In this document: piece by piece, positions 22,341-30,101 of the stretch
How positions within the stretch are numbered: the stretch's first letter is position 1
How the letters are laid out: each line of letters opens with the position of its first letter
Assembly: GCF_017996735.1 (NCBI RefSeq)
Contig: NZ_JAGOGJ010000067.1
Location: 1 to 36,903, forward strand
Length of the DNA stretch: 36,903 nucleotides
DNA from: Niveispirillum sp.
GTDB taxonomy: Bacteria > Pseudomonadota > Alphaproteobacteria > Azospirillales > Azospirillaceae
Direction of reading: 5' to 3'
Notes under the pieces: model-generated
What the model saw: the letters and a program-made list of their open reading frames with translations, nothing else
The model's database searches: none
What the model was told of the DNA's origin: nothing
Position numbers and translations under genes: made by a program

Positions 22341-23765
22341 ATGATGCGCAGGGTCGCAACCGGGCTGATGCTGGCCGTGGCGGCGCTAGCGGGACCGGTC
22401 CCTGTCGCGATGGGACAGGATCGCGGTCTGCAGCGCATCGTGACGATGGCGGGGGAGGAGGTGGTCAGCTACGCCTCCAGCCATGCGCTGGTGATTGGTG
22501 TCAGCCGCTACAGCGCCGGCTGGAACCCGCTTCCCGGCGTGCGGGAGGATGTGGCGGCGGTCACCACGGCGCTGAAGGCGCAGGGCTTCGAGGTGGAACA
22601 GGTTCCGCTCGACCTGGACAAGGCCGCGCTGGAAGCCGCGATCGAGAATTTCCTGCAACGTCACGGATATGGCACCGCCAATGAACGCAAACGCCTGCTG
22701 ATCTATTACGCGGGCCATGGCGAAACGGTGAAGGTGCATGAGGTCCCGCTGGGCTTCATCGTTCCGTCCGACGCCCCGCGCCTGGATCGGCAGAACCCGG
22801 CGGCGTTCCAGGCCAAGGCCATTTCCATGAGCCGCATCCTGGCCTGGACCGAACAGGTGGCGGCCCGGCACCTGATGTTCATCTTCGACAGTTGCTTCTC
22901 CGGCACCCTGTTCAACAATCTGAACCGGGGACCGAACCAGCCGCCCCCCGCCATCAACCGCTGGATGGCCAAACCGGTGCAGCATTTCATCACCGCCGGC
23001 TCTGCCGATGAAATCGTCCCCGACCGCAGCGCCTTCCGCCGCAAATTTGTTCTGGGCCTGGACGGCGCGGCGGATTTCGACAATGACGGGTTCATTTCCG
23101 GCACGGAACTGGGCTATTTCCTGCAATCGCAAGTCCCCATCGACAGCCCCCAGACCCCGCAGCAGGGCAAGGCCCGCGGCGTCAGTGACGGCGAATTCCT
23201 GTTCGTCCTCCACCGCCCGGCACTGCCCCGCATCACCGGCCCGACCGCGCGTGAATTGCGAGACGCATGCCTGGCCCATGCATCGCCCGACAGCGAGGAC
23301 AGAGTGGGCAAAGGGGTTGCGTTCTACGATCTAGACGGGGCGGCCGTGGTGGCGGCTTGCGAGCGCGCCCTTGCTGCCAATCCCGATGACGCGGCGATCA
23401 TGACGAACATGGGAAGGGGCAAGGGGCGCCTGATGGATTTTGACGGCGCCATGTCCTGGTTCAGGAAGGCCGCCGATAGGGGTGACGCTACAGCCAAGAA
23501 TAATATTGGGTCACTCTATTACAACGCCTGGGGGGTGCAGAGGGATTATCAGGAAGCCATGCGATGGTACAGGAAAGCGGCCGATAAGGGGCACGCCCCG
23601 GCCATGAACAATATCGGCGCACTTTATCACAACGGCTGGGGCGTACCAAAAGATCTGCCGCAGGCCCTATCCTGGTACCGCCAAGCGGTGAGTGCCGGCG
23701 AGACGGAGCATGCGGCAAAGAACATCAAGGCCCTGTGCAGCAGCGGATACCAACCAGCTTGCTGA
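22341..23765 (+). CDS. Secreted caspase-like (C14) protein with Sel1 repeats
   Basis: 474 residues starting after GGGAGGGGAGC. Signal peptide MMRRVATGLMLAVAALAGPV, then PVAMGQ, likely cut near residue 26. The caspase-like fold spans about 45-290: SHALVIGVSRY opens it, RLLIYYAGHGE holds the catalytic His126, and HLMFIFDSCFSGTLF holds the catalytic Cys185 after a hydrophobic strand. Residue Asp183 precedes it, as in most bacterial metacaspase-like peptidases. A helical linker (303-350) with DACLAHASPDSEDRVGKG leads to Sel1-type repeats, best seen at 383-418 and 419-454 (NNIGSLYYNAWGVQRDYQEA and AMNNIGALYHNGWGVPKDLP). Sel1 repeats bind partner proteins. Expected location is the periplasm. A paralogue with a different C-terminus follows 71 bases downstream. 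Substrate and biological role are unknown. Confidence 0.9.
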   Translation: MMRRVATGLMLAVAALAGPVPVAMGQDRGLQRIVTMAGEEVVSYASSHALVIGVSRYSAGWNPLPGVREDVAAVTTALKAQGFEVEQVPLDLDKAALEAAIENFLQRHGYGTANERKRLLIYYAGHGETVKVHEVPLGFIVPSDAPRLDRQNPAAFQAKAISMSRILAWTEQVAARHLMFIFDSCFSGTLFNNLNRGPNQPPPAINRWMAKPVQHFITAGSADEIVPDRSAFRRKFVLGLDGAADFDNDGFISGTELGYFLQSQVPIDSPQTPQQGKARGVSDGEFLFVLHRPALPRITGPTARELRDACLAHASPDSEDRVGKGVAFYDLDGAAVVAACERALAANPDDAAIMTNMGRGKGRLMDFDGAMSWFRKAADRGDATAKNNIGSLYYNAWGVQRDYQEAMRWYRKAADKGHAPAMNNIGALYHNGWGVPKDLPQALSWYRQAVSAGETEHAAKNIKALCSSGYQPAC

Positions 23766-23836
23766 CGCCCGCCGCCGCAACGCTGGGACCATCACTTCCG
23801 CACGTCCAGGATCATTCAATCGGGGAACGGGGCATC

Positions 23837-25267
23837 ATGCGCAAGATCGGGTGTGGCTTGCTGGTTTCGGCACTGGCCCTGCTGGCCCTTCACCCGCCTG
23901 CCACCGCACAGGATCGCGGGCTGGCGCGTATCCTGACCCCGACGGGGGAGAGTGTCACCGAATATGGTGAAAGCCATGCCCTGGTGATCGGCCTGTCCAA
24001 CTATCGCCATCGGTCCTGGGCACGCCTGGGCGGCGTGCCGCGTGATATCGGGCTTGTCTCCGATGCCCTGAAACGCCAGGGCTTCACGGTGGAGAGTGCC
24101 ACTGACCTGAACCGCGAACAGATCCTGCAACGCATCGATAGCTTCATTGAGGCCCATGCCCGTGGTGCCGGCGGGCGGAAGAACCGGCTGGTGGTCTATA
24201 TCGCCGGCCATGGGCATCTGGTGGAAAAGCAATATGGCGACAAGCTGGGCTATCTGGTGCCCGTCGATGCCCCGGCACCGGGTGACGGTTCATTCGAAAG
24301 CCGGTCGGTCAGTGTCGACGAGATCAATATGCGGGCACAGCGCATGGACAACCTGCACACCCTGTTCATCCTGGACAGTTGCTTTTCCGGATCGATCATC
24401 AGCGGGCAATCCCGTGCAAGCCTGCCCCCGGCGGTAGAGGTGAAGATGGGCCGCCCCGTCCGCTATTTCATCACCGCCGGGGAGGACGAGGCCACGGTGC
24501 CCGACAATGGCCTGTTCGCCCGCATCCTGGTCGAAGGCCTGGACGGCGACGCCGATGCCGGCGCCCGCGACGGTTTCGTGACCGGATCGGAACTGGGCAA
24601 TTATGTGCAGGAACGCGTGACCACCCTCAGCAAGGGCACCCAACGCCCGCAATTCGGCCCCCTGGTCAATGAACGCCTGAGCAAGGGCGACATCATCTTC
24701 TCCGGGGCGGGCACCACGGCTGCGGCACGTGCGGTGAAGCCGCCTGCTCCGCAGGATGATGGATTCGCGTTGACGGAAGGCCAGTTGCAATCACGGATTA
24801 ATGGGGAGGAAACACCATCACCCCTCTATTCCCGCAATCCGCCGGCCGCCGTCGGCACCGCAGGTCCCCAGAAAACGGAAAGTGCGTCCCAGGAACAATA
24901 TGATGATGCATTCAACAAGTTGCGTAGAGGAGAATATCAACAGGCCACCGAAGCCTTCGCCATATTCATAAAGCAAAATCCCACCCATCCTTTAACGGCA
25001 AATGCCCAGTATTGGATGGGAGAATCATTGTATGTGAGAGCTCAATATCGAGACGCGGCGGTTGCCTTCGCCGAGGGCTACGAACTATTTCCCAAGAGCC
25101 AGAGGGCGCCCGATATGCTCCTGAAACTTTCGCTTTCACTGAGCGCTTTGCAAGGGTTCAGTGAAGCATGTGAAGCCATCAATACACTGCAAAACAGACA
25201 TCGAAACGCCTCACCAATCATTCTTCGACGTGCAGACGAAGAACGGCAGAAGCTCAATTGCTCCTGA
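23837..25267 (+). CDS. Secreted caspase-like (C14) protein with YbgF/CpoB-type TPR domain
   Basis: 476 residues from the ATG at 23837 (after GGGGAACGGGGC). Signal peptide MRKIGCGLLVSALALLALHP, cleaved near ATA-QD. The mature N-terminus QDRGLARILTPTGESVTEYG / ESHALVIGLSNY closely parallels the upstream gene, so the two are tandem paralogues. The caspase-like dyad is His125 (YIAGHGH) and Cys182 (FILDSCFSGSI). After a disordered Pro/Ala-rich linker (291-350) comes a domain at 353-470 that reads like the TPR domain of the Tol-Pal protein YbgF/CpoB: YDDAFNKLRRGEYQQATEAF, then YWMGESLYVRAQYRDAAVAF and KSQRAPDMLLKLSLSLSAL. That part is markedly poorer in G+C (about 49% over 24901-25140). A caspase-YbgF fusion would tie proteolysis to envelope or division-site partners (inference). 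Confidence 0.9.
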   Translation: MRKIGCGLLVSALALLALHPPATAQDRGLARILTPTGESVTEYGESHALVIGLSNYRHRSWARLGGVPRDIGLVSDALKRQGFTVESATDLNREQILQRIDSFIEAHARGAGGRKNRLVVYIAGHGHLVEKQYGDKLGYLVPVDAPAPGDGSFESRSVSVDEINMRAQRMDNLHTLFILDSCFSGSIISGQSRASLPPAVEVKMGRPVRYFITAGEDEATVPDNGLFARILVEGLDGDADAGARDGFVTGSELGNYVQERVTTLSKGTQRPQFGPLVNERLSKGDIIFSGAGTTAAARAVKPPAPQDDGFALTEGQLQSRINGEETPSPLYSRNPPAAVGTAGPQKTESASQEQYDDAFNKLRRGEYQQATEAFAIFIKQNPTHPLTANAQYWMGESLYVRAQYRDAAVAFAEGYELFPKSQRAPDMLLKLSLSLSALQGFSEACEAINTLQNRHRNASPIILRRADEERQKLNCS

Positions 25268-25326
25268 TGGCGGGTTACCCGCCTTGGATCAAGATGTTAT
25301 CCCAGCTATTTCCCATAACCCATCTC

Positions 25327-25363
25327 AAAAACAAAAACCCGGCCACCCTTGCGGATGGCCGGG
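25327..25363 (-). terminator. Rho-independent terminator of the TonB receptor gene
   Basis: CCCGGCCA (25338-25345) pairs with TGGCCGGG (25356-25363). On the minus strand the stem is followed by TTTTTGTTTTT (25337-25327), a strong intrinsic terminator for the minus-strand receptor gene. On the plus strand only GAAAGG follows, so it would not stop the caspase-like transcript by this mechanism. Confidence 0.88.
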
Positions 25364-25442
25364 AAAGGTTGGGAGATGCCTCGATAAGAGAGAGGAACCA
25401 AGGGGGCCTCGACAGCTTGAGGCCCCCGGTACGCGTACAGAC

Positions 25443-28058
25443 TTAATACGAGAAGCGGACGCCACCGAAGAAGCGGCGGCCGTTTTTGTAGGCGGCGAAG
25501 GGCACGTCCCGGTTGCCGACATACTGGTACTGCGTCTCGTCCAGCAGGTTCTGGGCCTGGGCCGTCAGGGCGATCTGTTCGGTCACATTCACGGTCAGCG
25601 ACGCGTCAAGCTGGTTATAGCTGTCATTGATCACCGAGGTCGCCCGGTTGACCTCGCGGAAATACTTGGACCGGTAGGAGTAGGTGACCCGCGCGCTGAA
25701 CATCTCGTCTTCGTAATAAGGCGTCAGCGTGAAGGAATGCTTGGAACTGAACGGCAGGGCCACCGACGCATCGGCCGTCTCGCTGTCGGCATAGGTGTAC
25801 GAGGCTTCGATACCGAAATTCTCGTAGATGTCGCCACGATAGGCCAGCTCGAAGCCCTTGATCTCCGCCGAACCGCCATTGCGCGGACGGCTGACCTCAA
25901 AGGCCTGCGGAACGGTGGTGCCGCCGGGGTTGGTCAGCGGGTTGGTGTCGGTATTGATCAGCATCTCCGTGCTGGTCGCACGATAGATGTAGGAACCGAT
26001 ATCCTTGTAGAACAGCGTGGCCGACACAAGCGACACCTTGTCGAGATAATACTCGATCGAGGCATCGAAATTGTTGGCGCGGTACGGGTCCAGATCCGGG
26101 TTGCCGCCGCTGGCCGTGTGCAGGGTGTTGTTGGTTTCCAGGAAGGTGGACAGGTCGGCATAGTTGGCGCGCGCCATGACGCGCGAACCGGACAGACGCA
26201 GCACCGTCTTGGAGTCCAGATCGAAGGTCAGATTGATGCTGGGCAGGAAGTCATCATAGGACTTCTTCAGCGAGATGGCTTCGATCTGCGAGGCCGGGAC
26301 GATGGGCGGGCCGAACTGGCCACCCAGACGGTCGCGACGGCCTTCCGATGTCTGGTCGGTATGGACATAACGCAGGCCGACATTGCCGCGGAAGCCTTCC
26401 GTCTCGAAGCCCAACTGGCTGTAACCGGCCCAGATGTCTTCCGACACGGAGAACTGCGACGGCAGGTAATCGAAATAGGCAGCATCGACATAGCCTGCGG
26501 CGGGACGGCCCAGGAACCAGGTCTTCAGCTTGTCGGCGCTGATCGTGTTCCAGTTCTTCATCGTGTCATTGACATCGATGCCACCCAGATAGCCGGACGG
26601 GGTGGAACCCCCAACGAACCCATCGACCGGGGTGGCGGCACCGTTCACACGGCGCAGCTTGGCATCCTGCGTGGTTTCATGCGTGCGGTACTTCACGCCG
26701 AACTTCACATTGCTCAGCAGGCCCCATTCGACATCACGCTCGAAATCGGCCTGGGCATAGGTCTCCTCGTCCGAGGTCGGCTGCTGGCGGAGCTGGGCGA
26801 AGCCCAGGGTGGTGCCAGCATTGCTGGTGGACGGGATCTGCGGCGTGACGGAGGCCAGGCCGTTATTGCCCGAAATGTCGAAGCTGTAGCCGGTGAGCTG
26901 CTCGAACTCACCGAAATATTGCTGCTTGGTGCCGCCGGTCGACTTGGTGTAGCCGCCCTGGAAGCTGGCCTTGAAGGCATCGCCCGTATAGTCGAGCTTC
27001 AGGTCGGTGGCGTAAGTCTCGATCGTGCTTTCACGCGCGATGGCGTCCAGCAGCATCAGGCCCGCCGTCGGCGTGCCGGCATTGGTGTAGGAGCCGGAGA
27101 CGACCACGCCGTCCTTGACCACGGGATTGTTGGACGTACCCCGGAAATTATTAAAGTAGTACCGGCTCTGGTTGAGGTTGTCGTAGGTGCCCTTGACATA
27201 GAGGCCGGTGGCATTGATTTCCAGGTTGTCGCTGGGCTTGGCCTGGATGGCCAGCGTGCCGCCCGTGCGCTCACGCTTCTGCTGGAACAGGGCGGAGTTG
27301 ATGACGTTTGGCATGATCGCCTTGGTGCCATTGGCCAGGGTCACCGTCGGGTAGCCCAGGCTTTCGAAACCATCACGGCGGATATTCTGTTCCTGATGCG
27401 TCACCGACGCCAGGACACCGAAGGTGGAGCTGTCGTTGGACCAGGAGATCAGGCCCGAGGCGTTGGGCGACCCCTTGTCCGACCGGTCATTATAGGCATA
27501 TTCCAGGGACGCGTTCAGCGTCAGCGGGTCCAGGTCCAGCGGGCGGCGGGTGTGCAGGATGACGGTGCCGCCGATGGAACCTTCGTCGATGCGGGCTTCC
27601 GGCGACTTGTACACTTCCAACTGGCCGACCACTTCCGGCGCCAGCATGGAATAGTTGAAGGTGCGGCCCGGCGCATCCAGGATGAACCAGTCGGTAGAGG
27701 CCACGGTCTGGCCGTTCAGCAGGGTGCGGTTCAGGGCCGGGTCGGTGCCACGGATGGCCACGCGCTCGCCTTCACCGAAATCACGGTCGACCTGCACGCC
27801 CGGCAGGTGGGACAGGCTCTCTGCGACATTCTTGTCGGGGAACTTGCCGATATCCTCGGCGGAGATGGCGTCGACGATGGCGTCGGCGAAACGCTTGGTA
27901 TTGATCGACTGCACCAGGCTGGCGCGGATGCCGGTGACGACGATCTCGTCCAGCGTGCCTTCCGCCGCCGGAGCGCTCTGCGCCTGCGCCGTCGCGGCGA
28001 TGGCCATCATGGCGATCGCGCTGGCGGTACCACGCATCAGCATTTTCTTGAACTGCAT
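25443..28058 (-). CDS. TonB-dependent receptor, Xanthomonas/Caulobacter-type family
   Basis: 871 residues. The ATG at 28058 follows GAGGAGGCACAGGTC; signal peptide MQFKKMLMRGTASAIAMMAI, then AATAQA, cut near residue 26. TonB box TLDEIVVTGIRASL (35-48) leads into the plug, which carries NVAESLSHLPGVQVDRD and RVAIRGTDPALNRTLLNGQT; the barrel follows and ends RRFFGGVRFSY with a terminal Tyr. The plug signature KRFADAIVDAISAEDIGKFP is that of the large alphaproteobacterial/xanthomonad subfamily (TIGR01782 type) often found in carbohydrate-uptake loci. It would import a scarce ligand across the outer membrane using TonB-ExbBD. Nearby it are a sensor gene upstream on the same strand and, divergently, a GH3 glycosidase with an ABC importer, so a glycan or muropeptide ligand is plausible but unproven. 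Confidence 0.95.
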   Translation of the reverse strand: MQFKKMLMRGTASAIAMMAIAATAQAQSAPAAEGTLDEIVVTGIRASLVQSINTKRFADAIVDAISAEDIGKFPDKNVAESLSHLPGVQVDRDFGEGERVAIRGTDPALNRTLLNGQTVASTDWFILDAPGRTFNYSMLAPEVVGQLEVYKSPEARIDEGSIGGTVILHTRRPLDLDPLTLNASLEYAYNDRSDKGSPNASGLISWSNDSSTFGVLASVTHQEQNIRRDGFESLGYPTVTLANGTKAIMPNVINSALFQQKRERTGGTLAIQAKPSDNLEINATGLYVKGTYDNLNQSRYYFNNFRGTSNNPVVKDGVVVSGSYTNAGTPTAGLMLLDAIARESTIETYATDLKLDYTGDAFKASFQGGYTKSTGGTKQQYFGEFEQLTGYSFDISGNNGLASVTPQIPSTSNAGTTLGFAQLRQQPTSDEETYAQADFERDVEWGLLSNVKFGVKYRTHETTQDAKLRRVNGAATPVDGFVGGSTPSGYLGGIDVNDTMKNWNTISADKLKTWFLGRPAAGYVDAAYFDYLPSQFSVSEDIWAGYSQLGFETEGFRGNVGLRYVHTDQTSEGRRDRLGGQFGPPIVPASQIEAISLKKSYDDFLPSINLTFDLDSKTVLRLSGSRVMARANYADLSTFLETNNTLHTASGGNPDLDPYRANNFDASIEYYLDKVSLVSATLFYKDIGSYIYRATSTEMLINTDTNPLTNPGGTTVPQAFEVSRPRNGGSAEIKGFELAYRGDIYENFGIEASYTYADSETADASVALPFSSKHSFTLTPYYEDEMFSARVTYSYRSKYFREVNRATSVINDSYNQLDASLTVNVTEQIALTAQAQNLLDETQYQYVGNRDVPFAAYKNGRRFFGGVRFSY

Positions 28059-28252
28059 GACCTGTGCCTCCTCGTAAGCCCTGTTCCCCGTGCCTTGGCG
28101 CTGTCGCTGGCACGATATCCGTTGCGGGTTCCCCGATGCGTCGGGTGCTCCCGGCTGGTGGCCTCAGGAAAGCGGAACGCAGGATTTGCGAAAGGTCGGT
28201 TCCGGCAGAACGCCGAAAATGACGGAAAAAGACGGAATTTTGTTTCCGATTT

Positions 28253-28275
28253 GGGGTTGGAACTGTAACATTACA
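28253..28275 (-). promoter_or_regulatory. GTTAC-N8-CCCC and TGTAA-TTACA element upstream of the TonB receptor
   Basis: On the minus strand GTTAC (28269-28265) is followed after eight bases by CCCC (28256-28253), matching the element before the DUF1302 gene. It overlaps an interrupted dyad, TGTAACATTACA on the plus strand (28264-28275). It lies about 200 bases before the receptor start, implying a long leader if it is promoter-proximal. Candidate only. Confidence 0.3.
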
Positions 28276-28349
28276 TTGTCTCTATTGGAGTCGCGGGTGG
28301 GACCGCCGGCAGGATGGCCCTGACGGTCACAAAAACTGTTCTGGTGGGA

Positions 28350-29858
28350 TCACACCCGTTCGGCCTGGCGCAGATGCTGTTTCAGGCGGCCCAGCGCCAC
28401 CGACAGCGCCTCACGCTCCCCCTGGGGCTCCCCGCAATGGCGCATTACATATTCGGCGGTGCGCACCACATCGCGCCAGCGTGGGTTGCGGGGCAGCGTT
28501 TCAACCAGCAGATATTTGTCCAGCGTGCGGGTCTGCAGCGATGACCGGTCCATATAGACGCGCCACAGCCCGCTTTCCTCGGCCAACTCGATCTTCCCCT
28601 TGCGCTTGGCCTTCTGCCAGTAATCCAGCGCCAGGGTCATCACATCGACCAGACAGCGGCGGTACCCCTCGTCCGCATCCAGGGCGGCGGCATGCTCGCC
28701 CTCCTCCGCATGCTCATGATGTTCGGGTTCTTCCGCAACGGGCACCGGCGGTGGGGGTGCTGCTGCCGGCGGCGGTTCGGCCCGTTCCACCGGCACGACG
28801 GGCACGGCCACCGGCGGCGCCACATCCAGCGGGGCGGATGGCCCCACCGGCACAAAACCACCGGTTTCCACCGCCGCCGCCGGCCCCCGGATTGACCGCA
28901 GGAACAGGGTGATGGCGCCAAACCCGGCCAGCAACAGCAGCCACCTTATATAATTGAGACCGCCCGCCAGTGTGGCGCCATCGGACAGCACGAGATAGCG
29001 CCAGCCCCCATCCTCCAGCACCCTTACCTCCTGCCGGGACCAGCCTTTCAACTGGTCAGGCGCAGGCGCGCTGGTCACCATGTTGCCGGCCCCGTCCAGC
29101 AGGGCAAAACCGATGCCGTCCTGGGTCAGGCGGGCCAGCCGTTCCTGAACCTTGCCAATGGGCACCCGGAACACCACCACGCCTTCCACCGTGCCATGCC
29201 GCACCACGGGCCGGCCCAGCAGCATGCCATGCGTCTGATCCAGCGGCAGGGGCTGGGTCAGCACCATCACCTGTTCAGGTGTCTGCGCCTGCGGCAGCCG
29301 CCCCATCACCTCGCGAAACAGGGTCCCCAGCGCCGAATCCCGTTGGCGTGCGGCGGCCAGATCGGCGCCGAAGGCGGCATCCTTGCGCAAGCTGTAGACA
29401 ACACGGCCGAACCGGTCGATCAGGTACAGATCATCAAAGACGGTGGAGACCAGAAGATCACGGAAACTGGCGTGAAAGCGGTCATGGACCGCCGCATAGG
29501 CCGTCAATGCGGCGGGAATTTCCGCCGCCGGCGCATCGCCCGGCGGATATGTCGCGCGCAGGATGGCCGCCGCCCGCTCCGGATCGGGCGAGATCTGTTG
29601 AAAGGCCGACGCGAAACCGTAATAGCGACCGACGGAATAGCCGATGAAGCTGGTGGAAGCGAAGGCCGAGCTTTGGCTACGAGCACTCTGGACCAGCGTT
29701 GTCAATTCCCGGTCAACGCTGCGGTTGGCATTGTCGATCTGAATATCGACCTTGTCATCCACGGCCATGGACAGGAAAAACAGCGCAGCCACCAGCACAG
29801 CGACAAGGGGCCCACCAAGTTTCAGGGCCGCCTTTACATCGGGTCTGGAAAATCCCAC
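28350..29858 (-). CDS. Membrane Cache-type sensor protein with an unassigned cytoplasmic domain
   Basis: 502 residues starting at a GTG (29858) eight bases after GGGGG; later ATGs would remove the first membrane helix. Membrane helix 14-32 and a second helix 302-320 bracket an extracytoplasmic region of about 270 residues with the Cache/PDC-like signature DDLYLIDRFGRVVYSLRKDA (142-161) and a second block LTQDGIGFALLDGAGNMVTS (244-263). After the second helix comes a Pro/Ala/Val-rich linker (326-376), an acidic His/Glu patch EEPEHHEHAEEGEH (376-389) and a helical domain (395-502) with WQKAKRKGKIELAEESGLWR and VYMDRSSLQTRTLDKYLLVE. I recognise no kinase, cyclase, GGDEF or chemotaxis module there. 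It probably senses a small molecule; the output is unknown. It lies 291 bases upstream of the TonB receptor gene on the same strand. Confidence 0.8.
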   Translation of the reverse strand: MGFSRPDVKAALKLGGPLVAVLVAALFFLSMAVDDKVDIQIDNANRSVDRELTTLVQSARSQSSAFASTSFIGYSVGRYYGFASAFQQISPDPERAAAILRATYPPGDAPAAEIPAALTAYAAVHDRFHASFRDLLVSTVFDDLYLIDRFGRVVYSLRKDAAFGADLAAARQRDSALGTLFREVMGRLPQAQTPEQVMVLTQPLPLDQTHGMLLGRPVVRHGTVEGVVVFRVPIGKVQERLARLTQDGIGFALLDGAGNMVTSAPAPDQLKGWSRQEVRVLEDGGWRYLVLSDGATLAGGLNYIRWLLLLAGFGAITLFLRSIRGPAAAVETGGFVPVGPSAPLDVAPPVAVPVVPVERAEPPPAAAPPPPVPVAEEPEHHEHAEEGEHAAALDADEGYRRCLVDVMTLALDYWQKAKRKGKIELAEESGLWRVYMDRSSLQTRTLDKYLLVETLPRNPRWRDVVRTAEYVMRHCGEPQGEREALSVALGRLKQHLRQAERV

Positions 29859-30101
29859 CTTCAGAGCCCCCTGGCGTCTTTACCGCGCATTGTGCTGTTC
29901 TATGGTTTCGGTGTGTTCACCAGGGACATACAACGCCATCCCCCGCACATGCCCGTCACCATACCGTCAATTTCGTTGATCCGGCAAGGAGGGCTTGATC
30001 GGATCGGCGGGCAGGATCAAGGCTTTGCGCGGAGCCTGGGCATTCGCGCAACAGTCGCGGCCGGGGCCCCCTTCCCGGACATCACCGCAAGGTTTGGCAT
30101 C

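Noticed and set aside
25161..28268. Very long open frame (about 1035 codons) on the plus strand opposite the TonB receptor
   Set aside because: It is the antisense shadow of a clearly coding GC-rich gene: low-complexity His/Gly/Arg-rich translation, no domain, no ribosome binding site.
29985..29997. Strong AAGGAGGG with a TTG start upstream of the GH3 gene
   Set aside because: The TTG is out of frame with the GH3 gene and opens only a short unrecognisable peptide.
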